From Rhizobium oryzicola (lineage in GTDB: Bacteria > Pseudomonadota > Alphaproteobacteria > Rhizobiales > Rhizobiaceae), in NCBI RefSeq assembly GCF_030504645.1, contig NZ_JAUKWQ010000006.1:151714-215713 (forward strand): DNA of 64,000 nt. Reading direction: 5' to 3'. Below are positions 1 through 8,707 of this stretch, one piece after another. Each line of letters opens with the position of its first letter. Positions within the stretch are counted from its first letter, which is position 1. Position numbers and translations under genes: made by a program. Below the pieces are notes generated by a model, which searched no databases, was not told the DNA's origin, and saw only the letters and a program-made list of their open reading frames with translations.

Positions 1-458
1 GCCTGGAAACGGTGGTGATGGCGCCTGCCGCCGGCCCATTGGCAGGCGCGCCTGTCATCGTCGCTGAGCGCAGCGTGGACAAGGCCGGCAATCTCTATGC
101 CGCTATCCTGGAGGGGCCGCGCAAGGGTCAGTTCAAGGTCGTGCGCAACGATCCTTGGGATGTCACTGATGGCGCCTTCCTGCCCTCCGGCGACCTTCTG
201 TTGCTGGAGCGCCGCTTCAGCTTCATCGGTGGCGTCGGCATGCGTATGCGGCGCATTCCTGTCGAGGCGATCAAGCCGGGTGCCCTCGTGGACGGGCCGG
301 TACTGATCGAGACCGACATGTCCGAACAGATCGACAATATGGAAGGCATTGACGTGGTTGCGGGTGCGGATGGTCATCCGCATGTCATTCTTGTATCCGA
401 TGACAACCACTCGATTCTCCAGCGCAGCCTGATGTTGGAGTTCCGGCTGACTGAATAG
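1..458 (+). CDS. Esterase-like activity of phytase family protein, C-terminal part (5' truncated)
   Basis: The reading frame is open to the first base of the window, so this is the C-terminal part of a longer protein. The visible part has beta-propeller-like strands such as DGAFLPSGDLLLLERRFS and DNMEGIDVV, and ends with SDDNHSILQRSLMLEFRL. These match my memory of the phytase-like esterase family (PF13449/COG4246), which is usually periplasmic and about 300-350 residues, with a substrate that is generally unknown. The GTG and ATG codons near the edge are probably internal. The P-loop gene follows after 22 bases in the same direction and may be co-transcribed. Confidence 0.7.
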   Translation, partial: LETVVMAPAAGPLAGAPVIVAERSVDKAGNLYAAILEGPRKGQFKVVRNDPWDVTDGAFLPSGDLLLLERRFSFIGGVGMRMRRIPVEAIKPGALVDGPVLIETDMSEQIDNMEGIDVVAGADGHPHVILVSDDNHSILQRSLMLEFRLTE

Positions 459-480
459 CGATTTTCAACGGAGATGCGCC

Positions 481-1044
481 ATGGTTCGGATTCACATCAT
501 GGGCGCATCCGGTTCCGGCACCACCACGCTCGGACGTGCGCTTGGTGAGCAGCTTGATGTGCTGCATCTCGATACCGACAGTTTTTTCTGGATGCCGACC
601 GACCCACCGTTCACGACGCCACGCGAGGTGCCGGAGAGGCTCTCTCTGGTGCAAGCGGCCATGGAAGGTCATGCTGGGTGGGTGCTGTCCGGCTCGGCTC
701 TGAAATGGGGAACGCCGCTGGAGCCGCTCTACGACCTGATCGTGTTTCTGCGTCTCGACCCTACCGTCCGCATGGATCGCATTCGCCGCCGTGAGGAAGA
801 GCGCTACGGCGCCCGCATCCTGCCGGACGGCGACATGCATGAAACAAGCCGCAAATTCATCGATTGGGCCGCCAGCTACGATACGGCGGGTGTGGAGCAG
901 CGCAGCCTTGCTGCGCACGAAGCATGGCTTCTGGCGCAGAAGGCACCGGTGCTACGGCTCGATTCTGCCTCACCGGTGGCGGAGTTGCTCGAGGCCGTCT
1001 TGCAGCACCCGGTGGTGTCGGAAGAGAACCTCAGGCGGTCTTGA
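481..1044 (+). CDS. P-loop NTPase, adenylate kinase-like
   Basis: This 187-residue cytosolic protein has an N-terminal P-loop, GASGSGTTT, at residues 8-16, after a short beta strand (RIHIM). A second strand, LYDLIVFLRLD, leads to an arginine-rich lid-like stretch (RMDRIRRREEERYG). The architecture is that of small nucleoside or adenylate kinase-like proteins, and the phosphate acceptor cannot be read from the sequence. The ATG has a GGAG Shine-Dalgarno sequence 8 bases upstream. Its 3' end overlaps the convergent yhhQ gene by 14 bases. Confidence 0.7.
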   Translation: MVRIHIMGASGSGTTTLGRALGEQLDVLHLDTDSFFWMPTDPPFTTPREVPERLSLVQAAMEGHAGWVLSGSALKWGTPLEPLYDLIVFLRLDPTVRMDRIRRREEERYGARILPDGDMHETSRKFIDWAASYDTAGVEQRSLAAHEAWLLAQKAPVLRLDSASPVAELLEAVLQHPVVSEENLRRS

Positions 1045-1666
1045 CGGCAGGCATCGGCTTTACGACGCTCATCAGCGCCCCATAGGGCAGCAGCATGACG
1101 AGGCCGACGATCAGCTTCACGGTGAAATCGCCGATCGCCCAAGAGATCCAGCGCGGTGCTTCTGTCGCAAACACACCGAGGATCGGCGCCGAACCAATGG
1201 CGAAATCGTCATTGGAGCCCAGGAAGGCAAAGGCTGGTGCAAAGGAGAGCGAGAAGAACAGGACCGTGTCCAGCATGGAGCCGAACAGCGAGCCCGCCAG
1301 CGGCGCATGCCACCAGCTCTGACGGCGCAGCCGGTTGAAGACCGAGATGTCGAGGAGCTGGCCGACCAGATAGGCCGTACCGGATGCCATCGCGATGCGC
1401 GGCAGCGAGGTGTAGAAGGAGAGCGCAACGCCCACCACAAAGCCGGCAAACACGACGCGGCGGGCGATCTGCGGGCCAAACTGGCGGTTGGTCAGGTCCG
1501 TGACCAGGAAGGCGGCCGGATAGATGAAGGCGCCCCAAGTCAGAAGGTCGCTCAGCTGAATGCCGAAGACGCTGCCGATGACCGTAAACTGGACGAGGAA
1601 ATTAGAGGCGACGACGACGAGCGTCATCAGGACTACGTAAATAATGGTCGCGCGCAAATGCTGCAT
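1031..1666 (-). CDS. yhhQ: Queuosine precursor transporter YhhQ (VUT family)
   Basis: A 211-residue integral membrane protein with about six hydrophobic segments. Family hallmarks include an N-terminal VVVASNFLVQFTV segment, FVVGVALSFYTSLPRIAMASGTAYLVGQLLDI, and a C-terminal FTVKLIVGLVMLLPYG helix. COG1738/YhhQ proteins import preQ0/preQ1, the deazapurine precursors of queuosine in tRNA. The gene is monocistronic. Its start codon lies in a candidate preQ1-type pseudoknot (separate entry), which fits the transport role. A queuosine-related enzyme, GluQ-RS, is also encoded in this window. Confidence 0.85.
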   Translation of the reverse strand: MQHLRATIIYVVLMTLVVVASNFLVQFTVIGSVFGIQLSDLLTWGAFIYPAAFLVTDLTNRQFGPQIARRVVFAGFVVGVALSFYTSLPRIAMASGTAYLVGQLLDISVFNRLRRQSWWHAPLAGSLFGSMLDTVLFFSLSFAPAFAFLGSNDDFAIGSAPILGVFATEAPRWISWAIGDFTVKLIVGLVMLLPYGALMSVVKPMPAVKTA

Positions 1667-1692
1667 TTTTTTACCCTGGGTGATGCCACCAG
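1661..1692 (-). promoter_or_regulatory. Candidate preQ1-I-like riboswitch over the yhhQ start
   Basis: Read on the minus strand, CTGG (1692-1689) pairs with CCAG (1679-1676) to form P1. GCAT in the P1 loop (1686-1683) is complementary to ATGC (1666-1663), giving an H-type pseudoknot. The two arms are joined by GGT and a run of A. This matches the compact preQ1-I plan: short P1, a C-rich 3' side, an A-rich connector and a closing P2. The ATGC arm contains the yhhQ start codon, and the only purine-rich ribosome-binding candidate (CAGGG) abuts P1. Ligand binding could therefore block initiation. I identified it by eye and did not score it against a covariance model. Confidence 0.5.
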
Positions 1693-1822
1693 CAAGAGGA
1701 ATGGAGCGCCTCTAAAATCGCGTTATGCCATTCTCGTCAAGAAAATTCTGATATTTTCCATCCATCGAAATGCTCTCGTGCGCGCCAGAATGCGGGCACG
1801 AGAGCTGTTCTGTCAGATGCGT

Positions 1823-2314
1823 TTATGCCAGCCAGCGCAAAGTGGGGTTGTTTGCGACAGGGCTCATACGGGAGACGATCGCGTCCAATCCGAAATAATG
1901 ACCGGCACGGCGGAGGATGAGCAGCGTCAGCACCATCGCGTAGATCAGGTGTTCGTCGATCAAGAAGTTGTTGATGCTCTGCACATAGGGAAAGTCAAGA
2001 TGAGCCGTCCAGTAGGTCAGCATGATGAGGATTGCGAAGGGCGCGCTGACCCGAACCAATAGTCCAGAGATCAGAGACAGGCCGATCAGCATGTGGCCGT
2101 ATTCCACCAGGAAGGCAATGACGCCAATCACAGCCGACTGCGAGAGCGGTCCGTAGATGAAATGGAACGTCTTCGTGGAAGATAGGAAGCCGGCAACATA
2201 ACCATTGCTGCCATAGTGATGGATGGACGCCCAGAGGAATACCCAGCCAATGGAAATGCGTAGAGCGGCCAAGAGAACGCGTTCCCATTGGCTTGATTGA
2301 TCAATGTTCGTCAT
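1823..2314 (-). CDS. DoxX/DoxD-like membrane protein
   Basis: A 163-residue protein with about four membrane helices: LLAALRISIGWVFLWASI, a central VIGVIAFLVEYGHMLIGLSLISG, LLVRVSAPFAILIML, and LIYAMVLTLLILRR. The GW-F-W start followed by a GH-LIGL-L--G motif is typical of DoxX/DoxD-type proteins. DoxD is a thiosulfate:quinone oxidoreductase subunit, and DoxX relatives in proteobacteria have been linked to redox stress. No partner subunit lies nearby, so the reaction is unassigned. An inverted repeat sits just upstream of the start (separate entry). Confidence 0.7.
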   Translation of the reverse strand: MTNIDQSSQWERVLLAALRISIGWVFLWASIHHYGSNGYVAGFLSSTKTFHFIYGPLSQSAVIGVIAFLVEYGHMLIGLSLISGLLVRVSAPFAILIMLTYWTAHLDFPYVQSINNFLIDEHLIYAMVLTLLILRRAGHYFGLDAIVSRMSPVANNPTLRWLA

Positions 2315-2321
2315 GGTTTTG

Positions 2322-2368
2322 GCCTCAAATTCGATTGATGTTTACGCAACCAAATTAGTTTTTGAGGC
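2322..2368. promoter_or_regulatory. Inverted repeat upstream of the DoxX-family gene
   Basis: GCCTCAAA (2322-2329) is repeated as TTTGAGGC (2361-2368), a perfect 8-base inverted repeat with 31 bases between the arms. It begins 7 bases upstream of the DoxX start codon in an otherwise gene-free, AT-richer stretch. It could be a pair of operator half-sites or a long-loop hairpin in the 5' leader. No regulator is assigned. Confidence 0.3.
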
Positions 2369-2474
2369 GTACACGGCTTTGATCTGCGTCAGCCAATCTC
2401 CTTTTGTGGTGATGGCAAGACAAGATTTGAGTTCAAAATCCCGTGATGACAGGAGGTGTGAGTCTGAACAAACG

Positions 2475-2504
2475 AAAAAAGACTCGGACGTTTCCGCCCA
2501 AGTC
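2475..2504 (-). terminator. Intrinsic terminator of rpmB
   Basis: On the minus strand, GACTTGGGCG pairs with CGTCCGAGTC around a GAAA loop. All 10 positions pair, two of them as G-U, and six T residues follow. It starts 29 bases past the rpmB stop codon. Confidence 0.85.
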
Positions 2505-2532
2505 CTTCAACTTAATTCAGTACGTCAGAAGT

Positions 2533-2823
2533 TTATGCAGCTTCAGCGGTCTTCTTGGCAATCTGGCGACGCAGCAGACGAGCGCGCATCGACAGTTCAG
2601 TCTCGTCAGCCTTCAGAAGGAAAGCATCGAGACCGCCGCGATGTTCAACCGAACGCAGGGCATGCGCGGAAACGCGCAGACGGAAGCGCTGGCCAAGAGC
2701 GTCGGAGATCAGCGTTACCTGGCACAGGTTCGGCAGGAAACGACGCTTGGTCTTGTTGTTGGCGTGGCTGACATTGTTGCCCGACTGGACGCCCTTGCCG
2801 GTCAATTCGCACATACGGGACAT
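2533..2823 (-). CDS. rpmB: 50S ribosomal protein L28
   Basis: The product is 96 residues, the usual size for alphaproteobacterial L28. It starts with [20 protein letters not shown] and continues with [12 protein letters not shown], the conserved L28 N-terminal region, then has a basic C-terminal tail ([13 protein letters not shown]). L28 is part of the 50S subunit. An in-frame extension upstream of this ATG does not resemble L28 and was excluded. The gene is monocistronic, with its own terminator, and lies divergent to the DUF3108 gene. Confidence 0.95.
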   Translation of the reverse strand: MSRMCELTGKGVQSGNNVSHANNKTKRRFLPNLCQVTLISDALGQRFRLRVSAHALRSVEHRGGLDAFLLKADETELSMRARLLRRQIAKKTAEAA

Positions 2824-3056
2824 GGTACACCTTTGTTCTTCTTTGCAATTGAACGGGGCAACGGGCAAAGCCCTGCCTGCCGATCCAACTGGTCCTGATT
2901 GGAAAGTTGCGGTTCTATAGTCAGTGAGGCCGCGCCCGTCAAGTCAAACCTCGCCCTTCTGGCCAGATTCCGCGGGAGAGCCGCAAATCTTGCTATTTTC
3001 TTGCCATAGTGAGCATCCTATATCTGGATGATATCAGGCCCTTCCCGGAAAAGACA

Positions 3057-3830
3057 ATGTTTCCCAAAGCCAGACCGTTTCTCATCACGATGCTTGTTTC
3101 CGCGCTGGCTGCCAGCCCTGCCGTGCCGGCGGGCATTCGTCATGTCAGCGAATACGACATCTCGCTTGGTCTGCTGCCCATCGCGAGGGCATCCTTTGCC
3201 AGCGAGTTCGATGACAATGGCTACAACATAAAAGGCAGTTTTAAATCCGCCGGGATCGTCAACCTGATCAGCCGCATTTCGGCGGAGACGGATGTGTCCG
3301 GCGCGGTACGCGGTAGGCGGTTGCAGGCCAAGCAATATTCGCTCGTTTACACGGAGGGACGGAAAACCCGTACCTACAATGTGGCCTATCGCAATGGCGA
3401 TGTCGTCTCGACCACGGTAACCCCGGAGCCCAAGGAGCGTCCGCCGACCTGGATCCCGATCGGTGACGGCGATCTTCATGCCGTCCTCGATCCTCTGTCT
3501 GGTCTTATCTTTCCGGAAGGCGCGCAGATCTGCCCCAGTCGGCTGCCCATCTATGATGGCGAGTCGCGGCTCGATCTGGTTCTTTCGCCTAAGGGCACCA
3601 AGCCGTTTTCGACTGAAGGTTTCAAGGGCGACGCTACAGTTTGCGAAGTCCGTTATGTGCCCAAGTCCGGTTACAAGCGCGGGCGCAGCGACATTGAATT
3701 CATGAAGAAAGCGACCATGGAGCTTTGGTTTGCCAAGGCCGATGGTGCCAATGTATATGCTCCAGTCTACGCCCGCATCCCGACCAAGGTCGGCGATGTC
3801 TATGTAACGGCGGTGAAGTACGGGGGCTGA
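3057..3830 (+). CDS. DUF3108 domain-containing periplasmic protein
   Basis: The 257-residue product starts with a signal peptide (positively charged start, FLITMLVSALAASPAV core, cleavage expected near AVPAG). The rest is beta-rich: YDISLGLLPIARASF, then a two-cysteine region (ICPSRLPIYDG and ATVCEVRYVP), ending VPTKVGDVYVTAVKYG-like. This is the DUF3108 fold, found in Gram-negative envelope proteins of unknown function. The ATG is chosen over a GTG 48 bases upstream because GGAA sits 6 bases before it and the signal peptide begins there. The neighbour on the other strand is rpmB. Confidence 0.75.
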   Translation: MFPKARPFLITMLVSALAASPAVPAGIRHVSEYDISLGLLPIARASFASEFDDNGYNIKGSFKSAGIVNLISRISAETDVSGAVRGRRLQAKQYSLVYTEGRKTRTYNVAYRNGDVVSTTVTPEPKERPPTWIPIGDGDLHAVLDPLSGLIFPEGAQICPSRLPIYDGESRLDLVLSPKGTKPFSTEGFKGDATVCEVRYVPKSGYKRGRSDIEFMKKATMELWFAKADGANVYAPVYARIPTKVGDVYVTAVKYGG

Positions 3831-3913
3831 AGCGGGCAGCGGCATATCATGCCAGTTCCCGCCTCATGAATATTGAAGGCGGGAAGAACTCCCGGCTCTT
3901 CCGGGGGAAGGCG

Positions 3914-4786
3914 ATGAAATTCAAGGGCTCGCTGATCGGGTTCACGGCCATTCTCATGTGGTCGCTTCTGGCGCTGTTTACCGCAGCCTCCGGCACCATG
4001 CCGCCGTTTCAATTGTCGGCCATCACCTTCGCCATCGGCAGCCTGCCGGGCATCCTGCTTCTCGTCGCACAGCCTTCCCGGCTTTCTCAGTTCAGGCAGC
4101 GGCCAGCCGTTTGGCTGACAGGTATTGGCGGACTGTTCGGCTATCACTTCCTGTATTTCACGGCACTTCGCAATGCGCCGGCGGTGGAGGCAGGGCTGAT
4201 TGCCTATCTCTGGCCGCTCTTCATCGTCGTCGGCTCCGCCCTGCTACCGGGCGAGCGGCTGCGCTGGCACCATGTAATTGGCGCCTTGGCTGGTCTTGCC
4301 GGAACGGTGACCATCGTCTCGCGAACAGGGCTTTCCTTCGATGGCGCCTATCTGGTTGGGTATGGCGCAGCATTCCTCTGCGCCTTCACCTGGTCCGGTT
4401 ATTCGCTGATGACCCGGCGGTTCGAGGCGGTCTCGACGGATGTCGTGACAGGCTTTTGTCTTGCGACTTCAGTGTTGTCGCTCATCTGCCATCTGCTGCT
4501 GGAGACGACGGTATGGCCCGCTAGTGGGTCACAGTGGCTTGCCATCGTTGGGCTTGGGCTGCTGCCTGTCGGTGCGGCCTTTTATGCCTGGGATTATGGC
4601 GTCAAGAACGGCGACATCCAGATCCTCGGCGCGGCTAGCTACGCCGCGCCCCTGCTTTCTACGCTCATTCTGACAGTGTTCGGTTTTGCCGAGCCGAGCT
4701 GGCGTATTGCTGTCGCCTGCATTTTGATTACCGGCGGTGCTGCACTGGCTGCGAAGGACATGATCCTTCGCAAGCCAAAGGCATGA
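3914..4786 (+). CDS. DMT-superfamily (EamA) transporter, YddG-like
   Basis: The 290-residue product has about ten hydrophobic segments in two EamA-type halves. The first begins LIGFTAILMWSLLALFTAASG and includes LIAYLWPLFIVVGSALLPGE. The second includes FCAFTWSGYSLMTRRF and ends RIAVACILITGGAALAAKD. It is probably an inner-membrane exporter. The first helix and the LWPLFIV segment recall the aromatic amino-acid exporter YddG, but the substrate is uncertain. The start is set by a strong GGGGAAGG ribosome-binding site. Its stop is one base from the convergent cytochrome b561 gene. Confidence 0.75.
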   Translation: MKFKGSLIGFTAILMWSLLALFTAASGTMPPFQLSAITFAIGSLPGILLLVAQPSRLSQFRQRPAVWLTGIGGLFGYHFLYFTALRNAPAVEAGLIAYLWPLFIVVGSALLPGERLRWHHVIGALAGLAGTVTIVSRTGLSFDGAYLVGYGAAFLCAFTWSGYSLMTRRFEAVSTDVVTGFCLATSVLSLICHLLLETTVWPASGSQWLAIVGLGLLPVGAAFYAWDYGVKNGDIQILGAASYAAPLLSTLILTVFGFAEPSWRIAVACILITGGAALAAKDMILRKPKA

Positions 4787-4787
4787 G

Positions 4788-5360
4788 TTAGGGGTTGCCG
4801 TGCTTCGGCATCATCTTCAGAAGCACGCCGTCCTTCAGGAAAACATGGTGGTAGATCGCAGCCACTGCATGAGCAAAGGCCACGGCGATGATCAGCCAGG
4901 CCACGTTCTCATGCAGTTCACCCAGCGTGTGGCGATAGGCTGCGGGAATGCCGAAGGGGTCTGTCAAGGAAAAGATCCCGAAAAAATCCACTGCCTTGCC
5001 TTGAGACCAGCGCCAGGTGAAGCCGAAGATGATCTGGCCTGCCAGTGCGAGATAGAGAACGGCGTGGACGGCTTTTGCGGCGAGGCCCATAAGCCCCTTT
5101 TCCTCTTCCGGCAGGGTCGCGTGGCTTGCCAGGCGCCATACGAGGCGGATAACAAAAACCACGGCCAGCAGAATGCCGCTGCCATAATGTAGGGCTTTCA
5201 AGGCGTTACGAACGGCGCCACCCTTTTCGGCAAAGTCCCAGACTTCCGCCGTGGCAAACAGCACGATGACGAGCAGGGCCGTCGCCCAATGCAGCCAGAT
5301 CATTCCAGCATTATATCGTTCCGGGCGGGTGGCCGGAAATGAGGCGGTATCGGACAGCAT
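4788..5360 (-). CDS. Cytochrome b561 family protein
   Basis: A 190-residue protein with four membrane helices. Conserved histidines typical of bis-heme b561 (YodB/CybB type) are visible: MIWLHWATA in helix 1, LKALHYGSG in helix 2, KAVHAVLYLAL in helix 3 and LHENVAWLIIAVAFAHAVAA in helix 4. It should pass electrons between quinols and an acceptor in the inner membrane, possibly with superoxide as substrate as in E. coli CybB. GGAG upstream of the chosen ATG supports this start over one 39 bases upstream. Confidence 0.85.
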   Translation of the reverse strand: MLSDTASFPATRPERYNAGMIWLHWATALLVIVLFATAEVWDFAEKGGAVRNALKALHYGSGILLAVVFVIRLVWRLASHATLPEEEKGLMGLAAKAVHAVLYLALAGQIIFGFTWRWSQGKAVDFFGIFSLTDPFGIPAAYRHTLGELHENVAWLIIAVAFAHAVAAIYHHVFLKDGVLLKMMPKHGNP

Positions 5361-5470
5361 GAAATCGCTCCAAAGCAATGAGTTGTTGCGCTGCAGCAAA
5401 ACCTAGCCCGACTGACACCCAGCTGAACAGAGGCTATGGGCGTCCATGAATTATTTGTAACGAAATCACC

Positions 5471-5896
5471 CTACAGTGACCCTGGCTGCCAGTCCGGTTG
5501 TGCCATCTCGAAGGCTGAAAACTGAAAGCCCGGCGCAACCGTGCAGCCCACCAGCGTGTAATCACCCTGACTTTCGGCCGCCTGCCAGCTATTGGCGGGA
5601 ATAATCGCCTGAGGGCGCTGACCCTTCGTCACCTCGCTGCCGAGCAGAATGGTCTCGACCCTTTGCCCGTCATCGGATCGGTACAGTGCCAGCGGTGCAC
5701 CGGCATAGTAATGCCAGGCTTCGGCGGCGTCTTTCACGCGATGCCAGTGAGAGCGCTGACCTTTTTCCAGCAGGTAGTAGATTGCCGTGGAGTGTCCGCG
5801 CGCGCCACCCAGTTCGTCACGGAAGGTTTCCACATACCAGCCACCTTCCGGGTGTGGCTGCATGCCAAGCTCGCGGATGATCTCTTCTGCGGTCAC
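5471..5896 (-). CDS. DUF985-family cupin protein
   Basis: A 141-residue single-domain cupin. It starts [24 protein letters not shown], then has the cupin metal-site region [20 protein letters not shown] and the second cupin motif near [25 protein letters not shown]. The PHPEGGWY and SHWHR signatures are those of DUF985 (PF06172). No substrate is established. The start codon overlaps the gloB stop by four bases, so the pair is probably translationally coupled and may share a detoxification or metabolite-repair role. Confidence 0.8.
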   Translation of the reverse strand: MTAEEIIRELGMQPHPEGGWYVETFRDELGGARGHSTAIYYLLEKGQRSHWHRVKDAAEAWHYYAGAPLALYRSDDGQRVETILLGSEVTKGQRPQAIIPANSWQAAESQGDYTLVGCTVAPGFQFSAFEMAQPDWQPGSL

Positions 5897-6666
5897 TTGA
5901 AGGTATCCTTGCGCTTGCGGATTTCGGCAAAGACCTCTTCATTCGTTTTGCCTTCCATCACGAGATGGCGGCGAATGGCCGGATCTGCCGGGCGCAGGAA
6001 AGGGTTGGTTTCCTTCTCCAGTCCCATCATGGTCGGGATCGTGAACTTACCGCTCGCGCGCAGTTCGTCGATCTGGGCCGCGCGGCGCTGCAGGGCTTCG
6101 TTGTCGCCATCGACACTCAAGGCAAATCGGGCATTCGACTGCGTATATTCGTGGCCGAAATAGACGGCCGTTTCATCCGGCAGAACGCAGAGCTTCTGCA
6201 GCGAATGCCACATGTCCGCAGCCGAGCGTTCGAACAGTCGGCCGCAGCCCAGGGCAAACAGCGTGTCGGCGGCAAACAGGATTTTATCATCCGGCAGATG
6301 GTAGCAGACATGGCCTGCCGTATGTCCGGGGGTCTCGATCACGCGCACCGGATGCTCGCCGAACAGGAATTCATCACCATCGCCGACGGTACGATCGAGG
6401 CCAGGAATGGCGACCGCCTCATTGACCGGACCGATGATTTCAAGCCCATAGCGCTCCTTCAGGGCGAGATTGGCCTCCACGTGATCGGTGTGATGGTGGG
6501 TGGTGAAGATGTGTGTGAGTTTCCAGCCCCGGCGTTCGGCTGCCGCCAGAATGGGCGCCTCCTCGGGCGCGTCGATAGAGGCCGTCAGGCCGGTTTCGGG
6601 GTCATGCACCAACACGCCAAAATTGTCGGTACGACATGAGAAAACTTCCAGTTCCAATGGCTTCAT
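5893..6666 (-). CDS. gloB: Hydroxyacylglutathione hydrolase (glyoxalase II)
   Basis: The 257-residue product has the metallo-beta-lactamase motif THHHTDH at residues 56-62, giving ligands H57, H59, D61 and H62. Further ligands lie in [22 protein letters not shown] and YFGHEYT. The C-terminal helical region ([14 protein letters not shown]) is the glyoxalase II-specific substrate domain. It hydrolyses S-D-lactoylglutathione to D-lactate and glutathione, the second step of methylglyoxal detoxification. It is the first gene of a two-gene unit with the DUF985 cupin and is divergent from the methyltransferase gene. Confidence 0.93.
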   Translation of the reverse strand: MKPLELEVFSCRTDNFGVLVHDPETGLTASIDAPEEAPILAAAERRGWKLTHIFTTHHHTDHVEANLALKERYGLEIIGPVNEAVAIPGLDRTVGDGDEFLFGEHPVRVIETPGHTAGHVCYHLPDDKILFAADTLFALGCGRLFERSAADMWHSLQKLCVLPDETAVYFGHEYTQSNARFALSVDGDNEALQRRAAQIDELRASGKFTIPTMMGLEKETNPFLRPADPAIRRHLVMEGKTNEEVFAEIRKRKDTFK

Positions 6667-6754
6667 GATCCAAACCCGTTTTCGCCTTCACGATCTCGCC
6701 CCAATGTAGAGAGGGGTGCTATGAAGTCCAAGGCGCCTCTGATAGCTTTTCTCC

Positions 6755-7564
6755 ATGCACGCCGATATCGTCGATCTCAGAGAATTTTATCATTCCCCTC
6801 TTGGCCATTTTGCCGAGCATTCCATTGCCATGGCGCTCTCCTCGCTCTGGGCGCGGCTGCCGGATGAGCGATTGGTGGGGCTGGGCTATGCCGTTCCCTA
6901 TCTGGACCGTTTCCGCACTGGCACGGAGCGCACCTTCGCCTTCATGCCAGCAGGGCAGGGGGCGGTGAACTGGCCGGTCGGGGAGCTGTCATCCACCGCG
7001 CTCGTCTTCGAGGAGGAGCTGCCACTGCCTGATTCCTCCGTGGATCGCGTGCTGATGGTGCATTCGCTGGAGTTTGCGGAAAATCCGCGTGAGACGCTGA
7101 AGGAGGTCTGGCGGGTGCTGGCGCCGGGTGGGCGCCTCGTCATCGTCGTGCCGAACCGTCGCGGTGTCTGGGCGCGCATGGAGCACACGCCGTTCGGCTC
7201 CGGTCGACCCTACTCTCGCCGACAGTTGACGGCGCTTCTGCGTGAGAGCAATTTTACGCCGGCCGCGGCAGCGGAAGCGCTGTTTTTCCCGCCCTCCAAG
7301 ATCAGGGCCATCCTGAAGCTCCGCCACGGGCTGGAGCGGATGGGTAGACGGCTATGGCCGGCCTTCTCCGGCGTTTTGGTGCTGGAGGCTCAGAAGCGGC
7401 TCTATCAAGGCCTGCCGGTTGCGGCGCGCGCTTCCCGCCGTGTCTTCGTGCCGGTGCTGGGTGCGCAAGGCGTTCCGACCGGGCGCGTTGCCAGCCGCGA
7501 CACAAATGCCCGACTGCCAAGCAGGTCAGCCTTCGCACTCGACAAAAGCTGGCTTCGGGATTAA
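6755..7564 (+). CDS. Class I SAM-dependent methyltransferase (type 11)
   Basis: The product has 269 residues. The middle holds a shortened methyltransferase fold: SSVDRVLMVHSLEFAENPRETLKEVWRVLAPGGRLVIVVPN matches motifs II-III of the UbiE/type 11 group, with the LAPGG turn present. The N-terminal SAM-binding glycine motif is atypical (VGLGYAVPYLDRF in place of a classic D-G-G-G). The C-terminal 60 residues are basic and low in complexity. The substrate is unknown. The gene is divergent to gloB and lies 36 bases upstream of hisC. Confidence 0.7.
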   Translation: MHADIVDLREFYHSPLGHFAEHSIAMALSSLWARLPDERLVGLGYAVPYLDRFRTGTERTFAFMPAGQGAVNWPVGELSSTALVFEEELPLPDSSVDRVLMVHSLEFAENPRETLKEVWRVLAPGGRLVIVVPNRRGVWARMEHTPFGSGRPYSRRQLTALLRESNFTPAAAAEALFFPPSKIRAILKLRHGLERMGRRLWPAFSGVLVLEAQKRLYQGLPVAARASRRVFVPVLGAQGVPTGRVASRDTNARLPSRSAFALDKSWLRD

Positions 7565-7600
7565 TGCCTTGACGTCATTCTTTTCGAAGGTTTTGCATCC

Positions 7601-8707
7601 ATGGATAGCGCCCAGCTGAAGCCCGTTCCCCGTCCCGGTATCATGGATATCGCCGCTTACGTGCCGGGCAAGGAACATGCGCCGGGTGTGGCGCGGGTGT
7701 TCAAGCTGTCGTCCAACGAAACGCCGCTTGGCGCGAGCCCGAAGGCGCTGGATGCCTTCCGTCAGGCCGCCGGTCATCTCGAGCTCTATCCCGATGGTCA
7801 GGCGATCGAATTGCGCACGGCCATTGCCGAAACGCACCGCCTGAACATTGCCAACATTCTCTGCGGCAACGGTTCCGACGAGCTGCTCGGCCTGCTCTGC
7901 CATGTCTATCTCGGCGCAGGCGATGAGGCGATCATCACCGAACACGGCTTCCTCGTCTACAAGATCCAGATCATTGGCGCAGGTGCGACGCCGGTCACGG
8001 TGAAGGAAAAGGATTGCCGCGTCGATGTGGACGCGATCCTGGCTGCCGTCACGCCGAAGACCAAGATGGTCTTCATTGCCAATCCCGGCAACCCGACCGG
8101 CACCTATGTACCGGCCGCCGAAGTCCGCCGTCTGCACGCCGGTCTGCCGAAGAATGTCATTCTGGTGCTGGACGCGGCCTATGCGGAATATGTGCGCCAG
8201 AACGATTACGAGTCCGGTATCGAGCTCATCTCCTCGGCGCAGAATGTCGTCATGACCCGCACCTTCTCGAAGGTCTACGGTCTGGCAGCCGTGCGTATCG
8301 GCTGGATCTATGGTCCTGCGGATATTCTGGATGCGCTGAACCGCGTGCGTGGCCCCTTCAATCTCAATGCGCCTGCAATTTCCGCAGGGGCCGCGGCCAT
8401 TCGCGACCAGGCGTTCATTGGCAAGGCCCTCGAACACAACACGCTGTGGCTGGACAAGTTGACCCACGCCTTCGAAGGTTTTGGCCTGAAGGTCACGCCG
8501 TCGGTCACCAACTTCCTGCTGATCCATTTCCCTGATGTGGATGGCAAGCGTGCGCCCGAGGCCGACGAGTTCCTGACGAGCCGCGGCTACATTCTGCGCG
8601 CGGTCAAGGGCTATGGTTTCCCGAATGCGCTGCGCATGACGGTTGGCTCGGAAGAGGCCAATCGCGGCGTGATCGAAGCTCTCGGCGAGTTTATGAGCAA
8701 GGTATGA
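7601..8707 (+). CDS. hisC: Histidinol-phosphate / aromatic aminotransferase
   Basis: The 368-residue product is a fold-type I PLP aminotransferase. SSNETP is at residues 37-42, NPGNPTG at 161-167 and DAAYAEY at 191-197. The Schiff-base lysine is K224 in TFSKVYGL, and RIGW follows. The length and motifs fit HisC, which converts imidazole-acetol phosphate to histidinol phosphate. Its four-base overlap with the arogenate/prephenate dehydrogenase gene is typical of rhizobia and suggests the enzyme also transaminates aromatic precursors for tyrosine and phenylalanine. Confidence 0.9.
   Translation: MDSAQLKPVPRPGIMDIAAYVPGKEHAPGVARVFKLSSNETPLGASPKALDAFRQAAGHLELYPDGQAIELRTAIAETHRLNIANILCGNGSDELLGLLCHVYLGAGDEAIITEHGFLVYKIQIIGAGATPVTVKEKDCRVDVDAILAAVTPKTKMVFIANPGNPTGTYVPAAEVRRLHAGLPKNVILVLDAAYAEYVRQNDYESGIELISSAQNVVMTRTFSKVYGLAAVRIGWIYGPADILDALNRVRGPFNLNAPAISAGAAAIRDQAFIGKALEHNTLWLDKLTHAFEGFGLKVTPSVTNFLLIHFPDVDGKRAPEADEFLTSRGYILRAVKGYGFPNALRMTVGSEEANRGVIEALGEFMSKV

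Noticed and set aside
791..2062. A long plus-strand frame opposite yhhQ and the DoxX gene
   Set aside because: Its product is highly charged, has no recognisable domain, and runs antisense to two convincing membrane protein genes; it is a by-product of GC-rich codon use.
3840..3890. Hairpin CCCGCC...GGCGGG between the DUF3108 and DMT transporter genes
   Set aside because: The loop is long (about 14 bases) and no T run follows, so it does not qualify as an intrinsic terminator.
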